Of a DNA stretch of 64,000 nt, positions 28,453 to 42,000 are shown piece by piece. Numbering within the stretch: position 1 is the stretch's first letter; each line of letters begins with the position of its first letter. The stretch is from Macquaria australasica. Taxonomy: Eukaryota; Chordata; Actinopteri; Centrarchiformes; Percichthyidae. Position numbers and translations under genes: made by a program. The notes under the pieces were generated by a model. It searched no databases. It was not told where the DNA came from and saw only the letters and a program-made list of their open reading frames with translations. The stretch covers positions 400,465 through 464,464 of the forward strand of contig SEMN01000414.1 of assembly GCA_005408345.1 (NCBI GenBank). The letters are read 5' to 3'.

Positions 28453-31400
28453 TCTCTGCATATGGCAGGGGACTCTTTCCCTTCGTAGCTCTGACCTTGT
28501 CAGCAGTGAATAGATGGCTCTCCCACACAGTTCATCCTTCCTCACTTCTCGGACCCCAGCCCTCACACACATACTCACACACACACACACAGCTTACCAA
28601 AAGGCCCCAAGTCCCTATGACAGAGACAGAGATGGTGTGTTCCTGGGGTCAACATCATTGCTCTTCCCGTAGCTAGGTTGGTACTTTTGGGCTTGCGTGT
28701 GTGTGTGTGCGCGTGTGTGTGTGTGTGTGTGTGTGTCTTTAGGAGTGGTAAGGATTACGTTCGTGTGTGTGTGTGTCCAGCCTTCTGTCCCTTCCTGTTT
28801 GAGTTAGGTGTGCACACTCATCCCTAATGCATTTTATAGACTGATACTAAACACTAAAGAAATGTAATTTAATACACAGAAAATCCTGATTTTGGGTCAG
28901 TGTTTCTCATATAGTGTTTCTTACTTCTTAAGATCTTGCTGAGTGGTCTATTGTATAAACAATGTTGAGGGTACATTTTATTCAGTCATCACACTCTGAT
29001 ATACTTAAGTACAGTCACATACATACGGTCTAGTATAAAAACACTTGCTTGTTTGCCATTTTGTTGTTTTGATATTTTTTAAAGGGTCAGGACCTTTTAT
29101 TAGAAGCTCTTAAAGGAGAGTGTGAAGGCAAAGGAACAAGTGCAATCCTGCTGTAGTAGTGCAGTAATACATTCGTAGGAGGAATACAGTATCAGCACGT
29201 GGAGTTGGTGCAAGCTTCAGTAAGAGTTCTCTGGAGGCACAGAGTGGCAAGGCACAAATATACAGTACCCAAAATATTCTTTCAAGGGCATACAATGTCC
29301 CATTTTTAAAGTTGAATTTATGCCTGAGTAAACACTGAGTTAGAAGTTATTTTAGAAGACAAGAAGGCAAGTACTATTAATTGTAGTAGAATGTACCTCA
29401 TTGTTTTTGATTATGTATTGATAACTATTGTCTGTTGCCAATCTTTTTATTTTATTTAATGTAGTGATTTAAAAGGTTGCATTGCATTAGTCATATTTGG
29501 ATATACATGCGCACAATATCTCTGAGAGACCAATGAGAACTTCCCTCAACAATTCAGTTCTTGCTGGTGTATGATGCCTAAGGTCCTTCTCTTTTATAGC
29601 CTGAAAGGAAAGGACCTTATACATTCTGCAAGTAGCAGTGGAAGGTATTGTTGGAAAGAAACACCTATCAATCTAAACTAGTTGTGACTCTGGCTTAATC
29701 ACATTAAAATCGTATTTTGATGTATGTGTGCCTCTAATTTTAAGAGGTGGTCCAGCCATTTTGACCCAACAAAAAATAATGCATTGGCTCTACTGTCAGG
29801 TTTGTGCTGACACAGAGAAACTGCACCAAGATAGAGACCCATCAGTTAAAAATATGCTGTTGTCCAGTTGTGTCTACAACCAGTGCTTACAGAAATCAGG
29901 GTCTATGAAGTTGAATTAATTTCTCTGTACTCATTCTGAAACACTTGACATTTACATCAAATGTACTCATGGTCTAATAATGAAACATTTACTAATTAAC
30001 CAGTCTGTTAATATGTTATTTTAAAAAGAGTGAGGTTTGGGTCGATATAGTTGGAGCAATTTCCCACTTATGCCCTTTCTCTCTCCTCTCTCTCCATTGT
30101 CCCAGTCTTTTAGAGTGGCCTAAATAGCAAGCAGTGTTATTAGCATATAGAGTAGATACAGAGTCCTCCAACTCAAAGCTTTGGTCTGGTAATTAACACA
30201 CAGGCAAAAGGATCACTGTGATTTGAATAATTATTACTGAGGCCGTCTGTGGCAAATCTCTACCCCACTTCAGAACAGGGGAGGCAAAGTTTTGTATGTG
30301 TGTACATGTGTGTATTTGTGCGTGTGTTGTTCTAGTGAACAACTAGATTCAAGTCTTGTATAATGCCACTTCTGAGACGGATGCAGCTAGGCTGTCCCTG
30401 TAGTCATTTTTTGTTATCTATCTGTGTGAAGTGCCCTACTCCAGCCAAATATTTAACCTGGCAAAAGCCTTTGGTTGGCCAAGAGCCATGGTGTATGTGT
30501 TTGAGGCAGTGAAGATCAACAACTGTTGTCAGCAGGGACACAGAATGGTGAATTTCACAAAGTTTAAGGTTAATATGAATAATATGAAGGGCAATAAAAG
30601 GCAACACTTGTCAACAAAACTGATGTTTCAAATTACCTCGGAATATTGCCCGTAATAGTTTAAATGACCATCGGTTGTTTGTTTCATTTTAAGCTGTCCC
30701 AGGAGGTGGCCGTTCTATTATTTGATGGTCCCCCTGATAAACAAAACTTCTTTTTTGTTTTCCGAAACTCCAAACGGATTTTAATACATTATAGTGTTTG
30801 GGGAGTAAAACACCCAGGAGGATATCCTGGTGCTTTAAAATCCATGAAGTATAATGGGTATATTATATTTTCAGTTGCATTACACTCTTATTTGAAAAGA
30901 AAAACCAGGAGCATTAAGTAGGATATCCTCATAGCCAGTCAGAAATACATGTATGCCTCTAATCATATCACATTGCTCATACCGATACTCTGTGTCTCTC
31001 AGTCTCTCACTTTCTCTATAATTTAGGGTTAACCTTTCTCCCTCTCTCTTTTTCTTCAGTGCCCAGGGGTCTTCAACTCTCCATTCAGGCCAGCCCCCCA
31101 TGAGATGGAACAACTGCTGAGGCAGGTCAAGTACCAGGCCCCCACCAAGCTGGCCCCCAGGGGAAGGGCTTGTCTCTTGGGCATGCCTGGCCCAGCAGCC
31201 CCCAGTTTCCCTGGGACTCTTGGATCCCCATGGATCAAAACCACTAGAACCTGCTATTCCTCCAGACCCATACTGCCCCCCATTGCCAGCAAGAAACAGC
31301 AGGTGAGATGGTAAAAGCCGGGACCATGATAGACATAAACAGGTGGAGACAGAGAAGCAGAGCGCAACAATATAAAAGAGAATATACAAGAGACATGGAC

Positions 31401-34400
31401 TATAAAGGGGAAGAATGAGAAAAAAGAAAGCAATAGAGCATGCACAAGAGGTGAAAGAGAGTATTAGTTTTACAAAGTGTCATACTAATTATTAGAGCCC
31501 CCCCAACATCCCCATCTTGTCCCATTGGAGATGGGTCTTGATGAAAGCAGAGATCCTTTAAAACTCTTTTAAAGAAGAATGACACCATTAAAACATGGCA
31601 GACAGCTCTCTTGGGGGCTACTGCACAGAGCCATTTAGTGTCTATATTTCAGTGAGTACTCTGTGGGTGACTGTGTGGCTACGTGTTACTGTCTAATGTT
31701 TGGGTACCACTGTGTGTGTGTGTGTGTATTAAAAGTGGACCCATGCACAGCTCTCATTCACTGTGGCTTGTCCAACCAGTATGATCTGTGCTGTAACAGG
31801 CACACAAGGATTTATTTGTAAATTTACTTTGATGTGGAACTGACATATGTTCATCTTTTTCATGACCAAACTTAGAACTCTTTGATATTTTACTTGAATT
31901 TGTGATCTGAAAGTTCCATTTGAGTTTTCTTTCTTGCTACCTGTTGGATGTTAGTCCAGTAGCCACAAACTTATTTTGCTTGTTAAAATGGTGAGTGGCT
32001 GGAAAGTGCTGTTGAAAAAACCAAACCAGTGTGCTGAATGAAAGAAACTAAAATCTGAAGAGTAAATAGGCCTATCATGGAAGACATTTTGACATATCAA
32101 AGTGGGAAAAGCGTAAATAATGAAATGACTGGTGGCTGAATTCCATTTAGCGGCTTCAGTTTCAGTGTCCTGGTGTTGTGCATGCTGGCTCACTGTCATG
32201 ATTTACTGGGACTCTTGAATAGAACTGAGCCATCATTAATATTATTTGTCACAACTGTGTTTTTCCAACAAAGCCTAATTCGGTGTTAATATCGAAACAA
32301 TTTATGAATGGAGTTTTAAAGCAATGTAATAGTTGAACTGCAGCTGTTGGAAAAGTCCTTTCAGTTGCTGTTGACTGAGAATTTATCTTACAAATGTATC
32401 ATAGTCCAGCTGTGCATTTGTGCATGTGTTTAGTATGTATGTGATTGTGTGCATGCATGTGTGTGTATGTTGATGATTTGATGAGGGGCCATTTCACCAT
32501 TTGTGTTATTTACGCTCTGTAGCTCTTTATGGCAAAGTGCATTCCCTATTATTAGTTTCTAGTAATGTAAAACATAAGTGAGCAGAAATGAGGCGTGGAT
32601 CTGTCTCATTTTATTATCTGCACACACACACACACACACACACAGACATGTCTCCAGCTGGCTGTAGTTAGAGTGAGTTCATTAATGGTATCAGGAAAGT
32701 CTCTTGGTGCTGACATGGAGAAGAATACATTATTTATCTATATTTATACACGTCTTTCTGTCTTTCTCTGTGTGCCTCCCTGTGTTTCTCTGTTTTGAGT
32801 GTGTGCGTGTGTGTGTGTAATTAGTGCAGGAAGTCCCCCTTTCTTTTTTTTGCACTCACCCCTACACCCCACACCCCCTCCCTCCCTGGTGTGATAACTA
32901 TCTAGTGGTGATGGATAAGGTTGAGGTGCTGGCTGTGGAAGTGGTCAGGCCAGGCCACTGATCCCGTGGCGATAGGAGCAAGGACAGGGTCCCCGTCCCT
33001 CCCTCTATCTCTCCCCCCTCATCCTCCCTCTTTTTTTTTAACACCAAACAACAACTGAAGGTCACCTCAAACAAAGCAACAACATTTAAGTTAATCTGCA
33101 CTGCACAAAGTTTACACATCACTCTCAGAAAAGAGTGTATACACTTCCACAAGTAACACAGTAATGCATGTTTAGAGGTTGCACTTTATTATTCTTCTTC
33201 ACACATAAAAGTTTCAATATTTGTTTAGTATTTGTAACTGAAAAATGTCTTTTTTCATCAGCATTGTTAACATTTCACACTAAAATTACTAATGGATAGT
33301 GAATACAGCATTCCTGCTATTTGTTTGTACAAACACAGATTTTATTCCACATATTTTGCATATTGTGTAACGTAACATTACTGAACTGAAAATTGCATTT
33401 CTGTAACACTAATAAATGCACCATGCTCAGCTTTACTTGACTTATTTAAAGAATGAGTGCTTGTGCTTTTGAAAATTACAAAAGCTGACTTGTAAAATAA
33501 AAACAAACAGTTTAGATTTATTTTTCAGTGAGATCACTTTTGCATTTGTGTTGAGACAGTAACCATTGTATTGAATATGTTTGAAATGCCTGTAGTACAA
33601 GGGTGTGACGAGCATGATGAAGTCTCAAGGGGATGTAAGGGGGGATGTGAGGTTAGACAGGGAACGGCACAAAAACGTGTCGCTAAAAACGACTTTTCTT
33701 TGTCTTTGCAACTTTGATATGTCAGTAGACATCAGAAACCTATCACTCCAGGGTAGGAGTCACAATGTCAAGAAGATGCACAAGGAATAAAATTGACAGA
33801 CAGTTGTTTAAAGTTTAACTGACTTGTTTGTGTGATTTGGTCCCAAAAAAACAAATGGATGAATAAAGTTAAAGAGAAAACAGGATATATATTTTATGCA
33901 ACTGCACTTCAAGCACTTTAAGAAGGAAGTGAAGATAATGATGGTTTTCCTTTATCTTTATATATATAAAAAATAAATCCCCAGAAAAGACCATAACCAA
34001 CAAAGAATTTAATGTGGGAAAAAATAAGGATAATAATAAAGAATATTATCATTGGGAATAGGGGAAGATAAAGCCTGATTAAACCACAATTGTCTCTGAG
34101 GTTAATCAGACAATATAGTAGATGTGCAGCTGAGTGTGTATGTTTTTCCTCTCTTTTCGCCATCTTGCTTACTTTTTGTCGCTCCTCTCTCTCTGTGTCC
34201 TTCACTTTTACTCTGACATGCTTGGTTTTGACCTCCCTCTTTCTCTCTCCTGATATCATTTTCTTCAGTCTCTTTCTCTCTCTCTGCCTCTCTCTTGGTC
34301 TCTGTGTCACAGGAGGAGAGATGAAGAGGATTGGCCTCTGGTTTTAGAAGTAAGCCACCACTACCTGTGGGAGAGGGATCAGAGAAAGATAGAGACGGGG

Positions 34401-36027
34401 GTCTGAAACAGAAAGATACAGTGATCATTATCTGATTCTTGTGTGTGTGTGTGTGTTGTGGTTATTCCAGGGTCTGTTCAGAGAGCCGGGGGAAGTGTGG
34501 GAGCAGCACGTGCATTGCCCTGACCTGACGTTGCGTCTGCAGACCTCTTACACACACCTGGAGGAGGCCCAGAATCAGCTACGACAACACGAGTCCATAA
34601 GATTCCACAGTGGCACACTGTGAGGACGATATGTACACACAAAATACACACAACCCCCCCCCACACACACACACAATTAGACTACAAAAGCATTCTCATA
34701 TAATATCACACACACTTGAACATAAACCAGAAGTGTTTCGTAAAAATTTCATTTTCTTCTTTGATATACACCAAGGAATACATGCTTGTGAACACATACA
34801 TGAGTGGACACATGTATATTATATGCACTCAACACAGTCACAAGCAAATTCATGCAACATTAAGTAGCAAATGGACACGTCCTTATTATGAAAACTAATG
34901 GGTATATGCCAGGAGATTATTTTAAGGCCGCTTCAGACTGGGTTTATTATAAACTGTCTCTCCCTGCTTTATTTCAAGGCTTGTATTAGTTTTAATTAGG
35001 AATTGTGTATGTGTCTTACCACTCACAGGCTAATCTACTCAGCTGTGAGTGTGAAGTACTGTTATTAACCCTCTGTTTGATCTGTCTCGCACAATAATAA
35101 TTTCCCTGATTACAGTATAAAAGACCACCCAGTTTTCTTGCCACTCCAACCTTTTTCAGTCTTTTGTCCTACTGCAATCAAATGACTAAACAGACATTTT
35201 TTTTAAAGGAACTTTCATATCTGTGATTTTAACTGACTTTTCCCCGTGTGTCTTGTCAGTGTATTATGTGTTGTTTTTGTGTTTACTAATTTTTTCTGCA
35301 TTATGGATTCATTCTCAACCCAATTACTGTTTGGTATTTTAGTAAAGACTAACCTGAGCTGAACTGCAACCTTTATAACATCTAACTTTTTGTTGTTGTT
35401 TCTTGCCATTTGCCAACCAGAGGAACAGGAAGTACGCTCCACCATCTGAGCCACAGCAGCAGTTCCTTTACTCAGCCAGCCTATGCCAAGAGCTTCAGAT
35501 AGTAGATTACACACTGACTCCATGAGGAGGTAGGTTGAAAACTACACAACACAAACATTATTATTCTTTTTATTATTACACATTTAGTTATCAGGTATAC
35601 CTACTATGTACCTAAATTAAGTCATCATTGGAGACCACACACCCACCTACCCATCAGGCTGTGCAGAGATGCATAGCTGATGAATGCTTCCTTTTCTGCC
35701 TGCCCCCCCCCCCCCCCACACACACACACACACACATAATCTATTAAGGTGGAAAACCCACACTTAAACCACTTTCACGCACAAGCCCTGTGCGTTACAC
35801 AGGATAATGAAGATGTGGTAAACCTGCATATGAGCCATTTATTGCTGTCACATATGGTCAACGCTGTTCACCAAAGACTTAGAGAAGCAAACACATTACG
35901 GCTAAAAAACACAATTATACAAGACCATGTATAAATGTATCTTTCTGCCTAACAGAGCTATTTGTGTTTCACTTCATTTGAAGAGGTTGCTGATTGAAGA
36001 AAAAGAAAAAAAAAAACAATAAAAACA

Positions 36028-36090
<63 letters not shown>

Positions 36091-39000
36091 GCAACAACCT
36101 AACCTGTACAATCAAGAGTTGAAAGTCTCTGAGATTGAGAAGAACAAAATATATGGTTGAAAGGGAAGGAATATCTAGTTGTTTATAGTAATCCTATACA
36201 AATTTTATAGTGATCTATAGTGATCATACAGTTATTACAGAAACCCTTTCACATCAAAGTCAATCAATGTCAGAACTGTGTTAAACCCAGGTCTGGAGCT
36301 TGGACATGAAGCCAGGTCAGACAACACAACCCATGCAAACTGATGGCAGCCACGGGTTTATCCTGTTGTTGCCTGGGTTCTGTCTGAAAGGTATTATTCT
36401 CCTCTAAAAGAAAAGAGGAAAAACAGAGAAGCAGTGCAGCCTAACCCTTTCAACTTGAGTTGCACAAATTTGTCAAAAGTGACAGCAATTTAATAAATCG
36501 CCGCTCTCCATCACACGCATATGCACACGCATATGCACACCCACCCACACATATACACACAATTCCCAGTTATGCCCTCCACTGCCCCCTCTCCATGTAT
36601 ACGTAAATGAGGTGCATGCATGGGTGTGTGTGTGTGTGAGTCTGTTAGGGAGAGAATGTGTGTGCGTAGGCCCTGCGGTCTGGTCCAGGCATTAGGTAAT
36701 TGACTGTGTCTTTGCTCAAGGCCTTTCATGGATCACCGTCCTTTATTAGCTCACTTCCCAGCACACACTCACACACACACACACACACACAAAGTTCCCA
36801 GCAGCTCCACCCCAACCTCTTACCCCCCACCACCAGCACCCAGACCCAATTGCCCGGAAACGAGGAGTGAAACAAGAGAGAGAGAGGAGCAAGGGAAGAA
36901 GGAGAGAGCAGCGACAGGGGAATGAACTAACACGGCCCCAGGAAGTGGAGATAAATAAGTATGGGGAGTGAGTGGGCAGGTGAATGGGGTCTCCTGCAGC
37001 TGACAACAGGGCTGGGGGAGTAAGATCAGTTTTGCTCGATGCAGCTTCCCATCAATGCTGTATTTGTAAAATACAGCATTGATGGGAAGCTTATAGGGTC
37101 TTTGTGTTTGAGGATCTGTGGTAAATGAAGGTTTTCACTGATGCCACCAAAATTAAAGCCATCAGGGATAAGTTAACTCACCATTCAAATTAGAAACCCA
37201 ACACGCAGACATTTGCTAAAGCCGAAAAGAATTGCAGGCCGCAAATCAAAGCATCAGCCGTCATCGAATCCTATTTGCAACAAAACAAACAACAACAAAA
37301 AACATATGGTTCATGGTACGTCAGTGTGAGATGATAGAAATTTGTCTACGGGTTGATATTTTAATATACCGTTTTATGTCATCACATCATCCCTCCATGC
37401 TTCGGATGTGCGTGTGCTTGTTATTATTGTCTGAGATACAAACAATATAGATATCTGCTTATCGAAACATTCCTCTACACTGCCACTAGTGGTCAAAACA
37501 CAATAGCAGTAAGTTATGTTAGATTTAATGTAAGAGTGTGTGTGTGTGTGTGTGTTTGCACACATATAGCTATTCCATATCATCCAACTGCCTCTCTGAT
37601 GGATGCTGCAAAATGACAGCTTCCTACTTGACATTTGCCTAAACAATATCTAACACATACACACTTGCACATGCACATACTGTACATACCATCCAGACAC
37701 ACGTTCATACATGCTGGCTGAACTTGACCTCCCTTGTCTCTGTGATAACACTGCTGCTGCTGCATAGGATGTTATTGAAGAAGATGATGAAGATAGCAGT
37801 GCCTGCTCTCAGCCCAGTCGTGTCATACTGCTGTCACTCAGAGCTCATCAGACCTCAGATTTTCCCCTTTTCATCTCTCTGTCTGACGCTCCATCTTTCT
37901 CTCTCTCTCTCTACCTCTATATACTCTCTCTCTCTTCTCTCGCTCTGTGGTAATTAGTGCATTAGTCCTATCGTTGGCATCACCTCGAGCTACAGCAGCA
38001 GCCAGCAGAGCTTCTTGTCACAGCTCAGAGGGCCAATGGAGTGGACAGCTCAACCCTGGTACTCATCATCTTCATACCGTGCCCAGCCAGCCTCCCCCCA
38101 GCCACATTATCTAGCTATGTTATCCAGCCATGCTCCTAATTATTTTCAAACCCTAGCCACAGCCCTCTCACCCAGCCTCTGCCACATTACCTAGCCCTGC
38201 TTGTAATCATCACCCTAAGCCTAGCTCCAGCCCTCTACACAGCCTGAAGCCTCATCATTAACATAGCCCAGTTTTTTCTTAGTTCCAGACCACAGCTCTC
38301 TGGCTTGACCATTACAGCTCAGGGCAGTATGCACACAGCATTCCCACTCCAAACCAAGCCCTAGAAATAGCACATGACTCCTGGACCTTTATTTACCTTA
38401 GCCATCTGTGTCACAGTAAGAAAATATATCAATGCAAATGTGGCCCAGCCTGTCAGGACACACACACATCCACACATAATCACATAGATGCCAGTCCCCA
38501 CCTCTCCAGGAGCTTAATGACCCCGTCTTAGGCCAAGGGGGGTTGTGTTATGGTTGCCCTTTCTCTAGCTCCTATGTGCCCATGCCTTGACTTCCCAGGT
38601 TCCCCGCTAAAGGTTAGCTTCATAGACCTCAGACCCTCTTATGCAGCTCTGGGCTTTATTCACATCCACCACATCTCAATACCAACCTGAAACTCAGAAC
38701 TCTCCTTGAGAGTTGTAGCTACGACTTTACTGTTTTTGTCTAATAACCCTGTCATACCAACACAGTGGTACTGGTAAAACTTGCATTTGTGGTCAACCTA
38801 AATGGGCAGACCTGACTTTGCAACCCTCCTCCAGACCAGGGTTCTATCTGTGCTGGGAAATTTGTGAGAAAGTAAGTGAGTGGGTGAGTAAGAGAGAACA
38901 AATATGTGTGAGAGAGAGAAACATATCTTTATTTGGTATTGATTTAGTGTCATTTGTTGTAAGTCTGTGTACCATATTTATATGATTAAACAGTAATGTG

Positions 39001-42000
39001 TATAGAACTTCAGCTGCAGAGTGGACAACACTGACAACCAGAGGTTAACGTATGACAGCAGTCTCATATGAATGGGTCAAACATGTTGAAACAAGTTGAA
39101 CATTAGTTGAGTAGACTTCATCAAACACGGGTTTATGTGTGAAAGGAGTATGGAAGATGAAAACAGATGACATTGTATCAGGAAACATTGGAACTACTGT
39201 GATCTTTAAGAAAGAGGATACTGCTGTTCTCTTGCTCAAGCTGAGAAGTGTACAATATTATTAGTGTTTTAAATCATATTGAATGGCCAAAAGGACAGTG
39301 CTGTATTAAGCTAATCATGCTTCACTCACTCAAAGATGTCAAGAATGTGACTTATTTTGTGAATTGTTGGTATTGAAGAAAGGCTACGAAAGGCTAGGTT
39401 TTTTGAGTGCCTAAACCTCTTAAAGTGGGAAAGTTTAATACAGCCAGCACTGTAATGTTCATTGTAAAATGAAATACTCAAAGGTTTTTTTTTAGCTTCT
39501 GCACCAGCAATGACTAATTTCAAATGCAGATATGGGAAAGCCCTCTCTGTTGCTGCATGCTAATTTTGTGGTTGTGTTATTAGCCATGTCACCAGCGGTA
39601 CTGCCTGTAACCATAGAGGATAGCTAATTAGGAGGCTACGTGCTAATCAAGTACACTACAGTGAGTGGTCACGTCTGTGTCTGTCTGCGCTCCAAGCCTT
39701 TCCTTCCCCTCGCATTAGACTGACACCCGTCACAACATTCAAAAGCTAGCATCTGATCAGAACAAACGCACACTGATACACACCAGAACACACATGTGCG
39801 CAGGCATCCCTGCTTTCCTGAACACATGCACATAGACATATACAATCATATGCATACACATGAACACATGTATACACAGACCACTGCCGATAGCCAAACC
39901 ACACATACGCTTTAATGTTGCCCCAGTATCGTCCTCGTTACCGCCTCTCGCCACAACACACACCCCTTCTTACCCCACAGTCTCCTCCCAGCTACTATGA
40001 TGTAGCTTTATTATTGTCATTATTTCATTGTGGGTGCAAAGCTTCTGGCAACGGGGACAGGAAGTGTGTCTACACACATACACACACATGCTGGCTCACT
40101 CTTAATGGCCTCAGCCATAGTGTATCACCAGGATGCATTCAACTGATGTATGATGGGTCTTTTTAATGGGAACAGTATTCATTAGCAATTAATACCAAAA
40201 CTGGAATAGGCCACAAGTAGAGACAATGGAATTAGGTGGGGCAGGGGCAGCAAATGCATGAACTCATGTGTCCACCTTTTATGTGTGTCTGTCAGTGTAT
40301 GTATTTCCTATGTTACCATGTCCATCCATCTCTCCAGCTCTGCTGCATTAGTGTCCAGGTTACTGCGGTGAGAAAGAAAGAACGCTAATTCTCCATAACC
40401 ATTTTACGGCGTGTGTAAAACTCTGCAGCCCCTTCATTTGCACAGCCGTAAAACATTCCCCCTGCCACACTCCTTCCTACTCAGGACCTCAGATTTATCA
40501 ATTAACCCAACACTTCGCTTCCATTACGGTGGCATTTTGCACTGCGAGGCCTGCATACAGAGTAACTATGAGGGCCGAGTGCACACAGCATGATATTAAA
40601 TGGACAGTCTCAATTAAATGATTAGCAATCATATTTTTGTGTGACTTAAGAGAATGAATGACATTAGACTTTATTATTTATGTTCGAAGCTGTTGGACCC
40701 GACTTGACCAGATTAACTCGGGTCACTTCAGGCCAATTTCTTAACTTAATCGTGTGAATTTGTGTCAAGCTCCTGTTTAAAACTAATAAATAAAAATTGG
40801 TGTTGGCAGTTTATCATTAAAAATATTGACAACTTCTGCCTTGAGTAGGATTCAGTAGTATGTTAAGATTTGTTTCTTTTGGCCTGAATTCAACCTTCAG
40901 GCCTACTGTGAATCAAGGCCTTTTCACACCAAGTCTGAAACAAATTTATAGTTTAAAGTTTCATATGTGCTTTAGGTTTTTTTTAAAGTAATTTTCAAGT
41001 AATCCTTTAGTGTTTACTCTAATTGGCATTTGTGTTTGCTGTTAACATTAATAGACTATAACTGGTAAAGCTAGACAAGTAAAATTGGAAAAAGAAAAAT
41101 TTTACAATCCTTTAATTATAGCATGAGGTTAGCGAGACTCAAGTAGTACAATTTCGCAGGAAATGATGCGGATTAGATGTACCATAATAAAGAGTGAGAA
41201 AAAATAGGAAGGTAACGCTTTAGTAGTGATGCATTTAATTTGCAGTGCACTGGTGTCTGGAGTCTAAATGCATCTAGCCAAGTACATGAGTTCTCCAACA
41301 TTCCAAATGTAAATTCATTGTATAGTTAGCATATATATAGTATGTTAGCATTAGTTTCAGTCAGACAAAAAATTAAAGATTCCTACTGTATAAAATGCAT
41401 TGTCATCATGGTTATTCTGAAGCAAAGTCAAGATCAGAGATTGCTTTCAGGTTTATTTACATAGTTTCCTCTCCATGTATACATGGATGTAAGAGAAAGC
41501 AGGCAGACAAGCAGGATAAGGATGTCTGTGCTTTTAATGGACCGCCTGTCCCTGTGCAGATATGCTCCACTGAACCATACTGTATGTAGTGTGGTATAAT
41601 CACTGCCTATCTCTATCTCTATCTCCTGCCATCACTCTTTCTTTCCCTTGCTGTCTTGTTTATTTGCGCACTTGTTCTCTTTTTCTCTGTCCTCTTCATC
41701 TGCACTACCTAGCTGAAACTTTTTTTCTGCCCCCACCCACTTTCTCGCAAACCATTTGTTGTGGGTGTGTGTGCATGCTATCAAATAGCTGAATGCACAA
41801 TACAACACACACGCGCGCGCACACACTCATAGTTGAGGAACATGACAGCCCTCTCATACAGCAGTGTGTTGGTGATAGAAGTCAACCCTGGCTGTGAAAT
41901 GCAAATGGATGGTGATGAATCTACGGTGTAGACGGACACAGAGGATGCAGCAGACAGCATACATAGACTTACATGTGTGTTTTGCCGTCAAAATGCGAAA

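Larger units (their letters stand above)
26386..31059 (+). other. spata17 intron 6
   Basis: A 4.7-kb intron, AT-rich in its first half. Contains a diverged repeat copy (about 27285-27556), a (TG)n at 27917-27944, a (TC)n at 28399-28445, and an interrupted (GT)n at about 28698-28738. The long minus-strand open frame near 27674-28159 runs through a CA repeat and is not a gene. Confidence 0.8.

Noticed and set aside
30880..31389. 169-codon minus-strand open frame
   Set aside because: It is antisense to spata17 exon 7, whose identity is supported by homology and splice sites; GC-rich coding sequence often leaves an open reverse frame.
37043..37091. miRNA precursor
   Set aside because: The loop is only three bases and the arms are perfectly paired, unlike a Drosha/Dicer substrate of normal size.
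37754..37830. Acidic open stretch (DVIEEDDEDSS) after a TAG acceptor-like site in intron 9
   Set aside because: No suitable donor in the right phase, no similarity to SPATA17, and it merges into pyrimidine-rich sequence.
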